Positions 44,856 through 53,033 of a DNA stretch of 64,000 nt are shown here, in pieces. Source of the stretch: a halophilic archaeon. Lineage in GTDB: Archaea; Halobacteriota; Halobacteria; Halobacteriales; Haladaptataceae. Below the pieces are notes generated by a model, which ran no database searches, was not told the DNA's origin, and was given only the letters and a program-made list of their open reading frames with translations. The stretch lies in contig QNGA01000007.1 of NCBI GenBank assembly GCA_003298465.1, positions 186,001 to 250,000 on the forward strand. Direction: 5' to 3'. The translations under genes and the position numbers were made by a program. The first letter of the stretch is position 1. Each line of letters opens with the position of its first letter.

Positions 44856-45600
44856 CTAGAATAGGCCACTGAAGTCACGTTCAACGAGTCCTGTTTCTAA
44901 ATATTCGACTCGTCCGCTCACACTCCCAACGGTCAATATTCGCCATCGCTAACGTCTCGTCGGGCAGTTCTTGGTTGAGCATAGACACCAAAACTACTGA
45001 ACTGCTCACTTCTCAAACTGGCCTAACTAGACAGCGCCTGTTCTACAATCCTTTCTCACCAGTTATATCTTCTCGCTCTAATTCAAAATTCTTTCACGTA
45101 CTAATTCGCGGCTACTACCTCTCTAATCACGTAAAAGACGGTTTTGTATGCTCTTTCGAGCACGACCGCGATTTGCGAGATATTGAGCAAGTATCTACAT
45201 AGAGAAGGTACGCGAGAAGCTCCTCACCGCTGGAGAGGTGTTTCTCGTGAAATGGCGTGCTGTAGATATAGATCAGCTTGAAATCACAGTGTCTGCAGAT
45301 CACACGATTAGACGAGTCCCACATGCAGACGCTCGGATACCACAGTGTGGGTACGTTGCATACTCCCAAAAGTCCTTGAGTCACCGCTCGCTGCCAACAT
45401 CGAGAGGTTCGGTGTCTAGTGAACACTCCGAGGTCAACGAGTTTGCGGAAGATCCTGCCGGACATTAGCTGAGTCTAAGGTATATCCCCAGATTTCGGCT
45501 AGTGCACTGTGGCTACACGGTTGTTCCGAAGCTCTGCATAAGAGCGAAACCCGATCAGATGACTACTACATCGTATCCAACTTGATCAGGCCTCAGAGAC
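44856..45600. other. Spacer, no convincing gene
   Basis: Roughly 745 bases after the small gene and before the transporter operon's 3' end. The minus-strand frame 45127-45465 is basic and cysteine-rich (VFTRHRTSRCWQRAVTQG) and may be debris of a mobile element. Nothing else seen. Confidence 0.3.
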
Positions 45601-46251
45601 TTAACCTACTGCTAGGATCGCTTCTGAATCACCCTCTGGAGAGAAGGACTCCAACTCCGTGACGATTACTACATGTAACGAGACTACGAGTCCCGCGAAT
45701 AGGAGAACGAATGCGATTGTGAAGAAAACCGTTACTACGAGGAATATCACTGTGAGCAGCGCAGTAGTGAGTGCTACAGTCGGGTGACTGCTGACCCAGC
45801 GAACGCCCCGACGAAGAGCGCTAACGGGGGGAACGCCCGCCGCCATTTCGTTGAAAGTCGGAATCAATATTAATGCTACATAGAGACCAATGTATCCAGA
45901 AATTAAGGCTATGACCTCACCAATTAGTACCTCTTCCTTGAGTGCCTGAATCCCGTACAGAATCGCGATAGTGACGAATATGACTGGTATACTGCTGAAA
46001 ACTGCACTCGCACCGCCGTTTTGGCGGAGGATCGAGAATATGCGTGACCGGTCGATCGTGTTGCGGGCAGAACGGAGGTCTTGAACGGCGACGTACACGG
46101 CTAACGTCGCTGGCCCGACCGTAACCAACGGTAACGAGCAAATGGTCCATGCGACGCTCAGCATGGCCAGCCGCAATCCGTTTCCGTAAACGAATTGGGG
46201 CAGCTCGGAGAGTGCCTGTTGAAACGCTACTTGATTGCTTCCTTCAGCCAT
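45601..46251 (-). CDS. DUF624-like membrane protein of sugar operon
   Basis: 216 residues with five or six hydrophobic segments: MLSVAWTICSLPLVTVGPAT, FSSIPVIFVTIAILYGIQAL, IGEVIALISGYIGLYVALIL, TTALLTVIFLVVTVFFTIAF. DUF624 (YesL-type) proteins lie in carbohydrate ABC-transporter operons of many microbes, with no known reaction. It starts three bases after the stop of the upstream permease and is the last gene of the operon. Confidence 0.8.
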   Translation of the reverse strand: MAEGSNQVAFQQALSELPQFVYGNGLRLAMLSVAWTICSLPLVTVGPATLAVYVAVQDLRSARNTIDRSRIFSILRQNGGASAVFSSIPVIFVTIAILYGIQALKEEVLIGEVIALISGYIGLYVALILIPTFNEMAAGVPPVSALRRGVRWVSSHPTVALTTALLTVIFLVVTVFFTIAFVLLFAGLVVSLHVVIVTELESFSPEGDSEAILAVG

Positions 46252-46254
46252 CAG

Positions 46255-47121
46255 TTACCCCGTACCAGCTTGCATCTGGACGCTGGAGATGAGTTTGTCC
46301 TGGAACAGTAGGAAGACGATGAACAGCGGCATCGAAGCCAACGCCAGCGAAGTCATGATGACGTTCGGAGCCAATGCGTTCACCGACCGAAGGGTGACGA
46401 TGCCGACCGGTAAAGTGTACAGCTGGTCGTTGTTCAGCACGATAAGGGGCCACAAGAACTGGTTCCAACTCCAGATGAAGATGAACAGCCCCAGCGCTGT
46501 CAGTATCGGTGTCGAAAGGGGCATTATGATCTGAGCGTAGATTCGCAGTGAGGAGAACCCGTCGAGGCGAGCTGCCTCCTCCAGCTCTTCGGGAATATCC
46601 CGGAAGAACTGAACGAGTAGAAACACCCCTAGCGGTCCTGCTGCGAACGGCAGGATTATCGCCCAATAGGAGTTCATCATCCCGAGATCGCTGATTAGCG
46701 TGTAGAGGGGAATGATGTTGACGTATCCCGGAATCATGAAGCTCGCGAGGATGATTCCCAGTACTGCTCCCCGTCCAGGCCACTCAAGTCGAGTAAGGGA
46801 GAATGCGATCATCGAGTCTACAACGAGCACCAAGCCCGTAGTGATGCTAGCAATCAGGAACGTATTGAACGCCCATGTTAAGATGACCGGCTCCTCGAAG
46901 AGGAAGCGCTGCCAGTAGGCGAACGTGATGTCCGAAGGAATCCAGTGAAACTCCCCACCGGCGAGGATACCCTGTGGAGTTACAGATAACTGGAACATCC
47001 GCCAGTACGGGACGAAAAACGCGACTGCTATCCCGTACATCATGACGTAGAGGCCGATTCGAGAGAGACGCTCTCGTCCGATGCGATCAACGATGCCAGT
47101 GTTCGCGTTCGTGTTACTCAT
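46255..47121 (-). CDS. Carbohydrate ABC transporter permease (MalG type)
   Basis: Inner-membrane half of the sugar channel, 288 residues, six hydrophobic segments. The cytoplasmic EAA loop reads ELEEAARLDGFSSLRIYAQI with IMPLSTP, the contact to the ATPase. Shortened N-terminus typical of MalG/LacG. Its start overlaps the stop of the MalF-type gene by eight bases. Family CUT1 imports oligosaccharides; with the flanking GH32 enzymes, fructo-oligosaccharides or sucrose are the likely substrate (inference). Confidence 0.94.
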   Translation of the reverse strand: MSNTNANTGIVDRIGRERLSRIGLYVMMYGIAVAFFVPYWRMFQLSVTPQGILAGGEFHWIPSDITFAYWQRFLFEEPVILTWAFNTFLIASITTGLVLVVDSMIAFSLTRLEWPGRGAVLGIILASFMIPGYVNIIPLYTLISDLGMMNSYWAIILPFAAGPLGVFLLVQFFRDIPEELEEAARLDGFSSLRIYAQIIMPLSTPILTALGLFIFIWSWNQFLWPLIVLNNDQLYTLPVGIVTLRSVNALAPNVIMTSLALASMPLFIVFLLFQDKLISSVQMQAGTG

Positions 47122-48043
47122 TGTTCGTCCCCACGATGTAGTAGTTGAGTGCCGAGACCAGAACGAGAATCGCCAGGAGTGTGTATCCGACTGCTGCGCC
47201 GAATCCTAATTCCCGACTCTGGAAGCCAAGCTGATAGAGGTAGTAGACGAGCGTTTCCGTCGATCCGGTCGGTCCACCCTTGGTCATGATATACGGTTGC
47301 CCGAACACCTGAAACTGGAATATCGTCGAAGCGATAACGACGAACAAGAGGCCATTCTTCATATGCGGAAGTGTAATATCGCGGAACATCCTCCATTGAC
47401 CCGCCCCGTCTAACCGTGCTGCTTCATAGAGACGTTCCGGAACGTTCTGTCGCGACGCCAGAAGCACAGCGAAGTAGAATCCTGCTTGCCACCAGACGGT
47501 TGTGATAACGAGTGCTGGCATCGCCCAGAAATTCGAGTTGAGTGGGCTCCCATCAATGGCTGAACCGAGGAGGTACGTTCCGATACCACCATCCGCGAAC
47601 ATCTGGACCCAAATTAGCCCAACGACTGACACCGTTAGGACATACGGACTAAAGTAAATAAAGCGAAGAAGGCGGTCGCCAAGGAGCTCCTTGTTCAGCC
47701 CGAGAGCTAGTACCAGACTCAATCCAACTATTAGTGGAACGGTCAGACCGACGAATTCGAGGGTATTCCAGAGCGCGTTCCAGAACGCAGGGTCTGAAAG
47801 GAGACGAACGTAGTTGGCTGCCCCGACAAATGTCGATTCTGACGGATTCAGGAAGTTCCACTCGAAGAGGCTCATATAGAAGCCCTTCACCAATGGATAC
47901 AGCATGAAAACGGCGAACAGGACGAGATATGGCGACGCAAATAGAAGTCCCATGATGAGCTCTCGCGTCGAACGGTCAGTAACGAACCGACCAACGAAGC
48001 CGGGCGAACTTTCGACCGTACTCGCGTCCACGTTTCTACTCAT
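47114..48043 (-). CDS. Carbohydrate ABC transporter permease (MalF type)
   Basis: 309 residues, six hydrophobic segments after a polar N-terminus. EAA loop: RLYEAARLDGAGQWRMFRDI with TLPHMK. Start ATG at 48043, four bases after the stop of the binding-protein gene, so translation is tightly linked. With the MalG-type gene it forms the channel. Belongs to the CUT1 group of sugar importers. Confidence 0.94.
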   Translation of the reverse strand: MSRNVDASTVESSPGFVGRFVTDRSTRELIMGLLFASPYLVLFAVFMLYPLVKGFYMSLFEWNFLNPSESTFVGAANYVRLLSDPAFWNALWNTLEFVGLTVPLIVGLSLVLALGLNKELLGDRLLRFIYFSPYVLTVSVVGLIWVQMFADGGIGTYLLGSAIDGSPLNSNFWAMPALVITTVWWQAGFYFAVLLASRQNVPERLYEAARLDGAGQWRMFRDITLPHMKNGLLFVVIASTIFQFQVFGQPYIMTKGGPTGSTETLVYYLYQLGFQSRELGFGAAVGYTLLAILVLVSALNYYIVGTNNE

Positions 48044-48047
48044 GATC

Positions 48048-49412
48048 TCACTTATTGTCTAACGCCGATTGGAGTGAGTTGGCAGCCTTGTTGAGTGCTG
48101 TGTCCACACCCATATTCTGCATGTACATCTCGTACAGAGGTTTCCAGTACTGGTTGCTGTTGATGTGGATGCTCGTCTTCGGCTGATACTCGATACGTTT
48201 GTTCTTGACCATCTCGTACATCTTCGAGATGGTGTTGTACTTCTTCCAGAGCTTCGTGTTCTTGACTTCGTTCGATGTAGCAACGGATTTTGCGGCAGGT
48301 AGGTGTCCGCCTGCAGACGCCCAGAGGGTGTGGTTCTGAGTCACATATTCGGCGAATTCGACGGCTGCTTTCTTCTCACTGTCATCATGTCCGTCATTGA
48401 TTGGGAAGTAGAGAGAATTACTCTCGCCCCAAGCGACGTCCTCTCCGGGACCGGGGAACATGAACGGCTTATGGAACTTGAAGGAGAGATTCTCGGGAAT
48501 CTCCCCATTTTCGTTCTCGAAGTTATTGACCCCCCAAGTTCCTTCCAGAATCATTCCGAGGTCGCCGTTGACGAAGTCGTTGACCCGACCCATATCACTC
48601 CGGAACTCCGTCTTGTCCCAGTTGCGCTTCCCGGTAACGGATGCCATCAGGTTAGCAGCTTCCTTCCCCGGACCTTGAGTAAAAGCGACGTCATAGTTTC
48701 CGGGTTCGCCTTTCACCATATTTCCTCCTGCCTGAGTAAGGACGATGATATAGGCACGAAGAGCACTCATTCCTGACCGACCATTGAGCATCGAGAAGGC
48801 TTTTGAGTCCGTTTCGTTGAGGATCGTATTGCAGGCATTGGAGAACGACTGCCAGTCCGTGAAATTCGGATCGACACCTGCTTCCTCCAAAACGGCGTCG
48901 TTCGTATAGACTCCCTTCGCGTGGATGTCAAGAGGGAGGGCGTACGTCTGCCCATCGACTTGGAGATTCTCCCACGCAGCTTGGAAGTATTTATTCTTTG
49001 CACCTTTCGAAAGATAATCATCTATTTGGTGGCAAATCGGCTTCAAATGCTGCCCATAGGAGCCGTAGTAACTAGCGATATGGGGTGCGTTCCCGGAGTT
49101 GACTGCTGTAAACAACTTGTTCAAGAAATTGTCGAACGGAACGCTTTGTTTGTTGACGGTGATTCCGTTGTCCTTGGAATTGAACTCGTCAACCAGCGTC
49201 GTCATTTCCTCGTTCTCCTGAGCCCCGAAGTACATCCAGTAGTCGATCTGGATGTCACCAGAACTCCCGCTACTGCCACCTCCATTTCCACCTGTAAGGC
49301 CAGCACAGCCTGCAAAGCCAGTGGAAAGAAGGGCACCACCAGTTCCGAGGGCAGTGCGTCTGGTAATTGAATTGCTGTACGAGTCGTCTGCTGTGTGATC
49401 GTGGTTCGTCAT
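48048..49412 (-). CDS. Sugar-binding lipoprotein of ABC transporter
   Basis: Extracellular solute-binding protein family 1, 454 residues from the ATG at 49412 (MTNHDHTADDSYSNSITRRT); an ATG at 49472 adds 20 unlikely residues. Tat motif TRRTALG and a lipobox GFAGCAGL, so exported folded and tied to the membrane by lipid. After a GGGSSGSSG linker, IQIDYWMYFGAQENEEMTTL starts the mature fold. FVNGDLGMILEGTWGVNNF and VAWGESNSLYFPINDGHDDS are typical of cluster-B sugar binders. It captures the sugar outside and passes it to the permeases. Second transporter gene after the ATPase. Confidence 0.93.
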   Translation of the reverse strand: MTNHDHTADDSYSNSITRRTALGTGGALLSTGFAGCAGLTGGNGGGSSGSSGDIQIDYWMYFGAQENEEMTTLVDEFNSKDNGITVNKQSVPFDNFLNKLFTAVNSGNAPHIASYYGSYGQHLKPICHQIDDYLSKGAKNKYFQAAWENLQVDGQTYALPLDIHAKGVYTNDAVLEEAGVDPNFTDWQSFSNACNTILNETDSKAFSMLNGRSGMSALRAYIIVLTQAGGNMVKGEPGNYDVAFTQGPGKEAANLMASVTGKRNWDKTEFRSDMGRVNDFVNGDLGMILEGTWGVNNFENENGEIPENLSFKFHKPFMFPGPGEDVAWGESNSLYFPINDGHDDSEKKAAVEFAEYVTQNHTLWASAGGHLPAAKSVATSNEVKNTKLWKKYNTISKMYEMVKNKRIEYQPKTSIHINSNQYWKPLYEMYMQNMGVDTALNKAANSLQSALDNK

Positions 49413-49487
49413 TTTCGTATTCGAATTCGTTTGCGTATTACTCAGAGGGCGGGACAATGCGGTTGGACGCACAGTTATCTCGGTCGA

Positions 49488-50639
49488 TCATGATTCGGCT
49501 ATCGCTGACGAATCAGTAGCTCCCTGAACAATACTCTCTACGAGAACGTTGTCTCCGGTCTGGCTATCAAACAGATGGACATGTTCTTCAGGAAGCGACA
49601 GCTCAACTGCTTCGCCTGGATCGAAACGGGTTGCACCGTCAACTCGGACAGTCCACTCCGTCTCGTTCTTCGTCAGGTAGAGGTAGTTGTCGCTCCCCTC
49701 GTGTTCTAATACATCAAGCTCTGCGACAATCGAACTAGACCTCGATTCCTCGACTTGGATGTGTTCGGGCCGGATCCCGAGGACGAGCTCGCTGGTCGTA
49801 GCACGGTTGCGACACGCTGTCACGTGGTCGGCCGTCAACTCGTACTCGAAGTCATCAGCTATGAGCTTCCCACCGTCTAATTCGACGTCGAAGAAGTTCA
49901 TTGACGGCGATCCGATGAAATCTGCTACGAACCGATTTGCTGGCTCTGCGTACACGGTCTCGGGGGTCCCAACCTGTTGAATCGTCCCCTGATCGAGAAT
50001 CACAATCCGGTCGGACATCGTCATCGCTTCTGTCTGATCATGAGTTACGTAGACGGATGTCGTGTTGAGTTCGTCCTGGATGCGTTGGAGTTCCGTTCGC
50101 ATGTGGAGCCGCAACTTCGCATCTAAATTCGAGAGCGGCTCGTCGAACAGGAACACATCCGGTTTACGGACGATAGCGCGACCCGTAGCGACGCGCTGCT
50201 GCTGTCCTCCGGAGAGGCTGTTGGGCTTCTTATCGAGGTGATCCTCGATCCCCATCATCTCTGCCGTTTCCTCGACTCGCGATTGAATCTCATCGTCCGC
50301 CAAGTTCGTCGTGAGCTTCAGACCATAGGACATGTTCTTCCTGACGCTCATGTGCGGATACAGAGCGTAATTCTGGAAGACCATCGCCACTCCTCGGTTC
50401 TGCGGCGCAACGTTGTTGACGGCGCGGTCGCCGATACTGATAGTCCCGCCAGTGATGTCCTCCAGTCCAGCAATCATCCTGAGCAGGGTTGATTTCCCGG
50501 ATCCGGAGGGACCGACGATTGTCAGGAACTCGCCGTCACGTACGTTGAGATCCACACCATCGACTGCGACGATCGCTCCCGAATCGTCGCTGTACTCCTT
50601 CCGTACATTATCGATTGTTATCCTGCTCATCATTGACAT
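49488..50639 (-). CDS. MalK/UgpC-type ABC transporter ATPase
   Basis: 383 residues. Walker A GPSGSGKST, Q-loop MVFQNYALYPHMSV, signature LSGGQQQR, Walker B VFLFDEPLSNLD and the switch VTHDQTEAM are complete. Residues about 240-365 are the C-terminal TOBE/MalK regulatory domain (RFVADFIGSPSMNFFDVELD, VLGIRPEHIQVEE, HEGSDNYLYLTKNE). It couples ATP use to sugar import; in bacteria MalK domains can also bind regulators. First transporter gene of the operon, 115 bases downstream of the GH32 gene. ATG 50630 is an alternative start. Confidence 0.95.
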   Translation of the reverse strand: MSMMSRITIDNVRKEYSDDSGAIVAVDGVDLNVRDGEFLTIVGPSGSGKSTLLRMIAGLEDITGGTISIGDRAVNNVAPQNRGVAMVFQNYALYPHMSVRKNMSYGLKLTTNLADDEIQSRVEETAEMMGIEDHLDKKPNSLSGGQQQRVATGRAIVRKPDVFLFDEPLSNLDAKLRLHMRTELQRIQDELNTTSVYVTHDQTEAMTMSDRIVILDQGTIQQVGTPETVYAEPANRFVADFIGSPSMNFFDVELDGGKLIADDFEYELTADHVTACRNRATTSELVLGIRPEHIQVEESRSSSIVAELDVLEHEGSDNYLYLTKNETEWTVRVDGATRFDPGEAVELSLPEEHVHLFDSQTGDNVLVESIVQGATDSSAIAES

Positions 50640-50754
50640 GGTCGAACCCCATCCTCTTCAATGTTTCTCACAGCAGTGGTGAATCTTACACAAGGGGTCG
50701 AGTAGCGTTGAGAGGATAGAAAAAGCAAGAAGAAAACGAAGATAACTCGGGGAA

Positions 50755-52914
50755 CTACCCGCTAGATGACCTCATTTCCCAAACATCGAGTGAGGACACT
50801 GTTGCTCCCTCGTGGGTTGCACAGAGGTCCACGCCGAGGCTATCTGACCGGGAGGGATAGATACGACTAGTGAGGCATTGACCATCGTTCGAGAAAATTT
50901 CAACAACTGACCGATCTAGAAACACACGTAGCGTGATCGTCCCGTCCTTTTGGAGGCGAATCGGCATAGACTGCCGAGTGTCGACGGCGTTCGGATCTAA
51001 GCTCGATTCACTTCTGTCGATGAAAACCTCTCGATGGCGGACATCGCAAGTGATAACAGTTCGTTCTTCGCTGTCTGGTGAGCTTCTGAGGATCAGCCCG
51101 AACTCCTCGACTTCCTCTACGTCGAGAGTAATCGAGAACTCGAGCGCATCTCCCGAAATCTCATCAAGGTATCCCGATTTCTCAGGTGAAACCTCAACGT
51201 CCTCGAACCGATAGTGCTTCTCACGGAGCTGTGTCACTTCATCCACGACGTCCAACTGGACTTGCTGCTCGTCGGTCATCGTAACTACCCGAGGAAGGGA
51301 CATTAGACCAGACCAGCCAGCCTTCCATTGGTTCTCCTCGCTCTGGGCCTCTCTTACCCAACCTAAGGTTATCGTCCTCCCATCATCCGTCTCGAATGAC
51401 TGTGGTGCATAGAAGTCACCGTAATCAAGGAGCGACCTATGACGCGGTTCAAAACGCATTGTCCGCTCGTTGTAATTCCCAGTAAAGGCAACCACATTAC
51501 TGTAATCTGAGATGTGCAATAGATCCCCTTCGTTGAAGCGAAGAAGCTCGGGGCATTCCCACATGGGCCCAGTTTCACGCCAATCTCCAACCAGAATTGG
51601 ATGACAGTAGTCCCAGTTCTGGAGATCGTCCGAGCGATAGAGGAGTGCGGTTCCACCCTCTCGTTCGATTCCAGCCCCCACTATCTGGTACCATATCCCG
51701 TCAATTTTATGTAACGCATGGTCACGAAACTCGGCTTCCCAGTGGACTGTAGACAAAACGTCAACCGACTCTGGAGGAGTCTCGATCACAGGGTTCGACG
51801 GGTGCTTGCTCCACGAACGAAGACTATCGTCGTCAGCCGTTGCTAAACAGGGAAGCTGTTCTCGACCGCTCCCCCCCGTGTACATCACAAGCGGTGTCCC
51901 GTCGTCGTCGACGAACGCACCCGACCAACAACCGTGTTCGTCGGGATCCCCGGAAGTTGGTTCGAGTGCAATCGGTTCATCTTCCCAGTGTATCAAGTCA
52001 TCGCTGACTGCATGCCCCCAATGAATCGTTCCGTGAAACGGCCCTGCTGGGTTATATTGATAGAAGAGATGATAGCGACCATTCCACTGAACTAACCCAT
52101 TTGGATCGTTGAGCCAATTTGCGGGGGGAGTGAAGTGGTACTTAGGTCGGTGACGAGCATCGGAAACGCTCCGCCGCATCGCCTCGAATTCCTCGCGGCC
52201 CTTCGGCCGTCCCATCGTCGCAGGTGTGTCTCCTTTCCCACTCAGGTAGGTTAGAAGGTTTCTCAGGAGAACGGACCGTGCCTTGTCGAAAGGGTGGTCG
52301 GTTGTATCGGCAGCTAAACCGTGTCCAACACCAATAACTCGTCCATTCTCTACACTCCAATGGAGTAGCGACTTTTTCCCCGGCAATCGGGATGTCGGGT
52401 CGACTGTTGCAGCTAGCACATCTGCATCGTGCGGCATTCGCTTCTTGTAGTGGACTTCGAGCGTCGGTTGAGGTGATGTAGTCTGAAATTCGAGCTCGTC
52501 TATGCCCTCGAACACGGGATGGGAACTGTAGAGTGACCTGATCAGGAACCCGGTGGAGTTGGCGCCCTGCTGAACGCAATCCGGTTCGTGTGCTTCGATT
52601 CCAAGAGTAGTGGCAGCTGTGACGGCGCCATGACTCAAAAGAAGCCCTCCCCCTGATTCGACGAATGAGCGGAGCGAGTCGAGTGCTATATCGGGATCAT
52701 CAAGAGTTGACTCGCTATGCCACCAGAGCACGTCGTAGTCGTCGAGGTCACTCTTCTGAAGATTTTCTACTGTGACCGTATCTGCCTCTGGTACGAGGAA
52801 AGACCAATTCAATGAACTTGACGGTTCCGCCGCGTCTGCAGAGACAAGGTGAGCGACCTTCGTTGAGGTAATTGGCTCTACCTCGGAGTTATCTATACCG
52901 TTTTTAATATTCAT
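50755..52914 (-). CDS. Cytoplasmic GH32 with N-terminal ThuA/DUF4960-like domain
   Basis: 719 residues from the ATG at 52914. Residues 18-226 resemble a class-I amidotransferase-like (ThuA, DUF4960) fold: DDYDVLWWHSES, LRSFVESGGGLLLSHGAVTA, GRVIGVGHG. Residues 258-560 are the GH32 propeller: WLNDPNG with nucleophile Asp270, EFRDHAL with stabiliser Asp398 (RDP is usual, here RDH), MWECPEL with acid/base Glu453. A C-terminal beta-sandwich (LRVFLDRSVVEIFSNDG) follows. No export signal, so it cuts imported fructo-oligosaccharides or sucrose in the cell. The open frame extends upstream to 53103 but that would overlap the divergent regulator and is hydrophobic nonsense. First gene of the operon. 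Confidence 0.93.
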   Translation of the reverse strand: MNIKNGIDNSEVEPITSTKVAHLVSADAAEPSSSLNWSFLVPEADTVTVENLQKSDLDDYDVLWWHSESTLDDPDIALDSLRSFVESGGGLLLSHGAVTAATTLGIEAHEPDCVQQGANSTGFLIRSLYSSHPVFEGIDELEFQTTSPQPTLEVHYKKRMPHDADVLAATVDPTSRLPGKKSLLHWSVENGRVIGVGHGLAADTTDHPFDKARSVLLRNLLTYLSGKGDTPATMGRPKGREEFEAMRRSVSDARHRPKYHFTPPANWLNDPNGLVQWNGRYHLFYQYNPAGPFHGTIHWGHAVSDDLIHWEDEPIALEPTSGDPDEHGCWSGAFVDDDGTPLVMYTGGSGREQLPCLATADDDSLRSWSKHPSNPVIETPPESVDVLSTVHWEAEFRDHALHKIDGIWYQIVGAGIEREGGTALLYRSDDLQNWDYCHPILVGDWRETGPMWECPELLRFNEGDLLHISDYSNVVAFTGNYNERTMRFEPRHRSLLDYGDFYAPQSFETDDGRTITLGWVREAQSEENQWKAGWSGLMSLPRVVTMTDEQQVQLDVVDEVTQLREKHYRFEDVEVSPEKSGYLDEISGDALEFSITLDVEEVEEFGLILRSSPDSEERTVITCDVRHREVFIDRSESSLDPNAVDTRQSMPIRLQKDGTITLRVFLDRSVVEIFSNDGQCLTSRIYPSRSDSLGVDLCATHEGATVSSLDVWEMRSSSG

Positions 52915-52947
52915 CACTACCGTGGTTACTTTCCTTGGACTTATATG

Positions 52948-52971
52948 TGTTGGCCGTTTGTTAGCAAACGG
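52948..52971. promoter_or_regulatory. Inverted repeat in divergent promoter, candidate operator
   Basis: CCGTTTG-TTAG-CAAACGG (52954-52971) is a perfect 7-bp inverted repeat within the 119 bases between the GH32 operon and the TrmB-PfkB gene. It begins inside the 13-mer TGTTGGCCGTTTG (52948-52960), which occurs again at 55321-55333. A good place for a sugar-responsive regulator to act on both promoters; that use is inferred. Confidence 0.5.
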
Positions 52972-53033
52972 GAAAAGAAACGGTCCATCGAAAGTCGGTA
53001 AACCAACAATGAATAAAAGAAGGATAGAAACCC

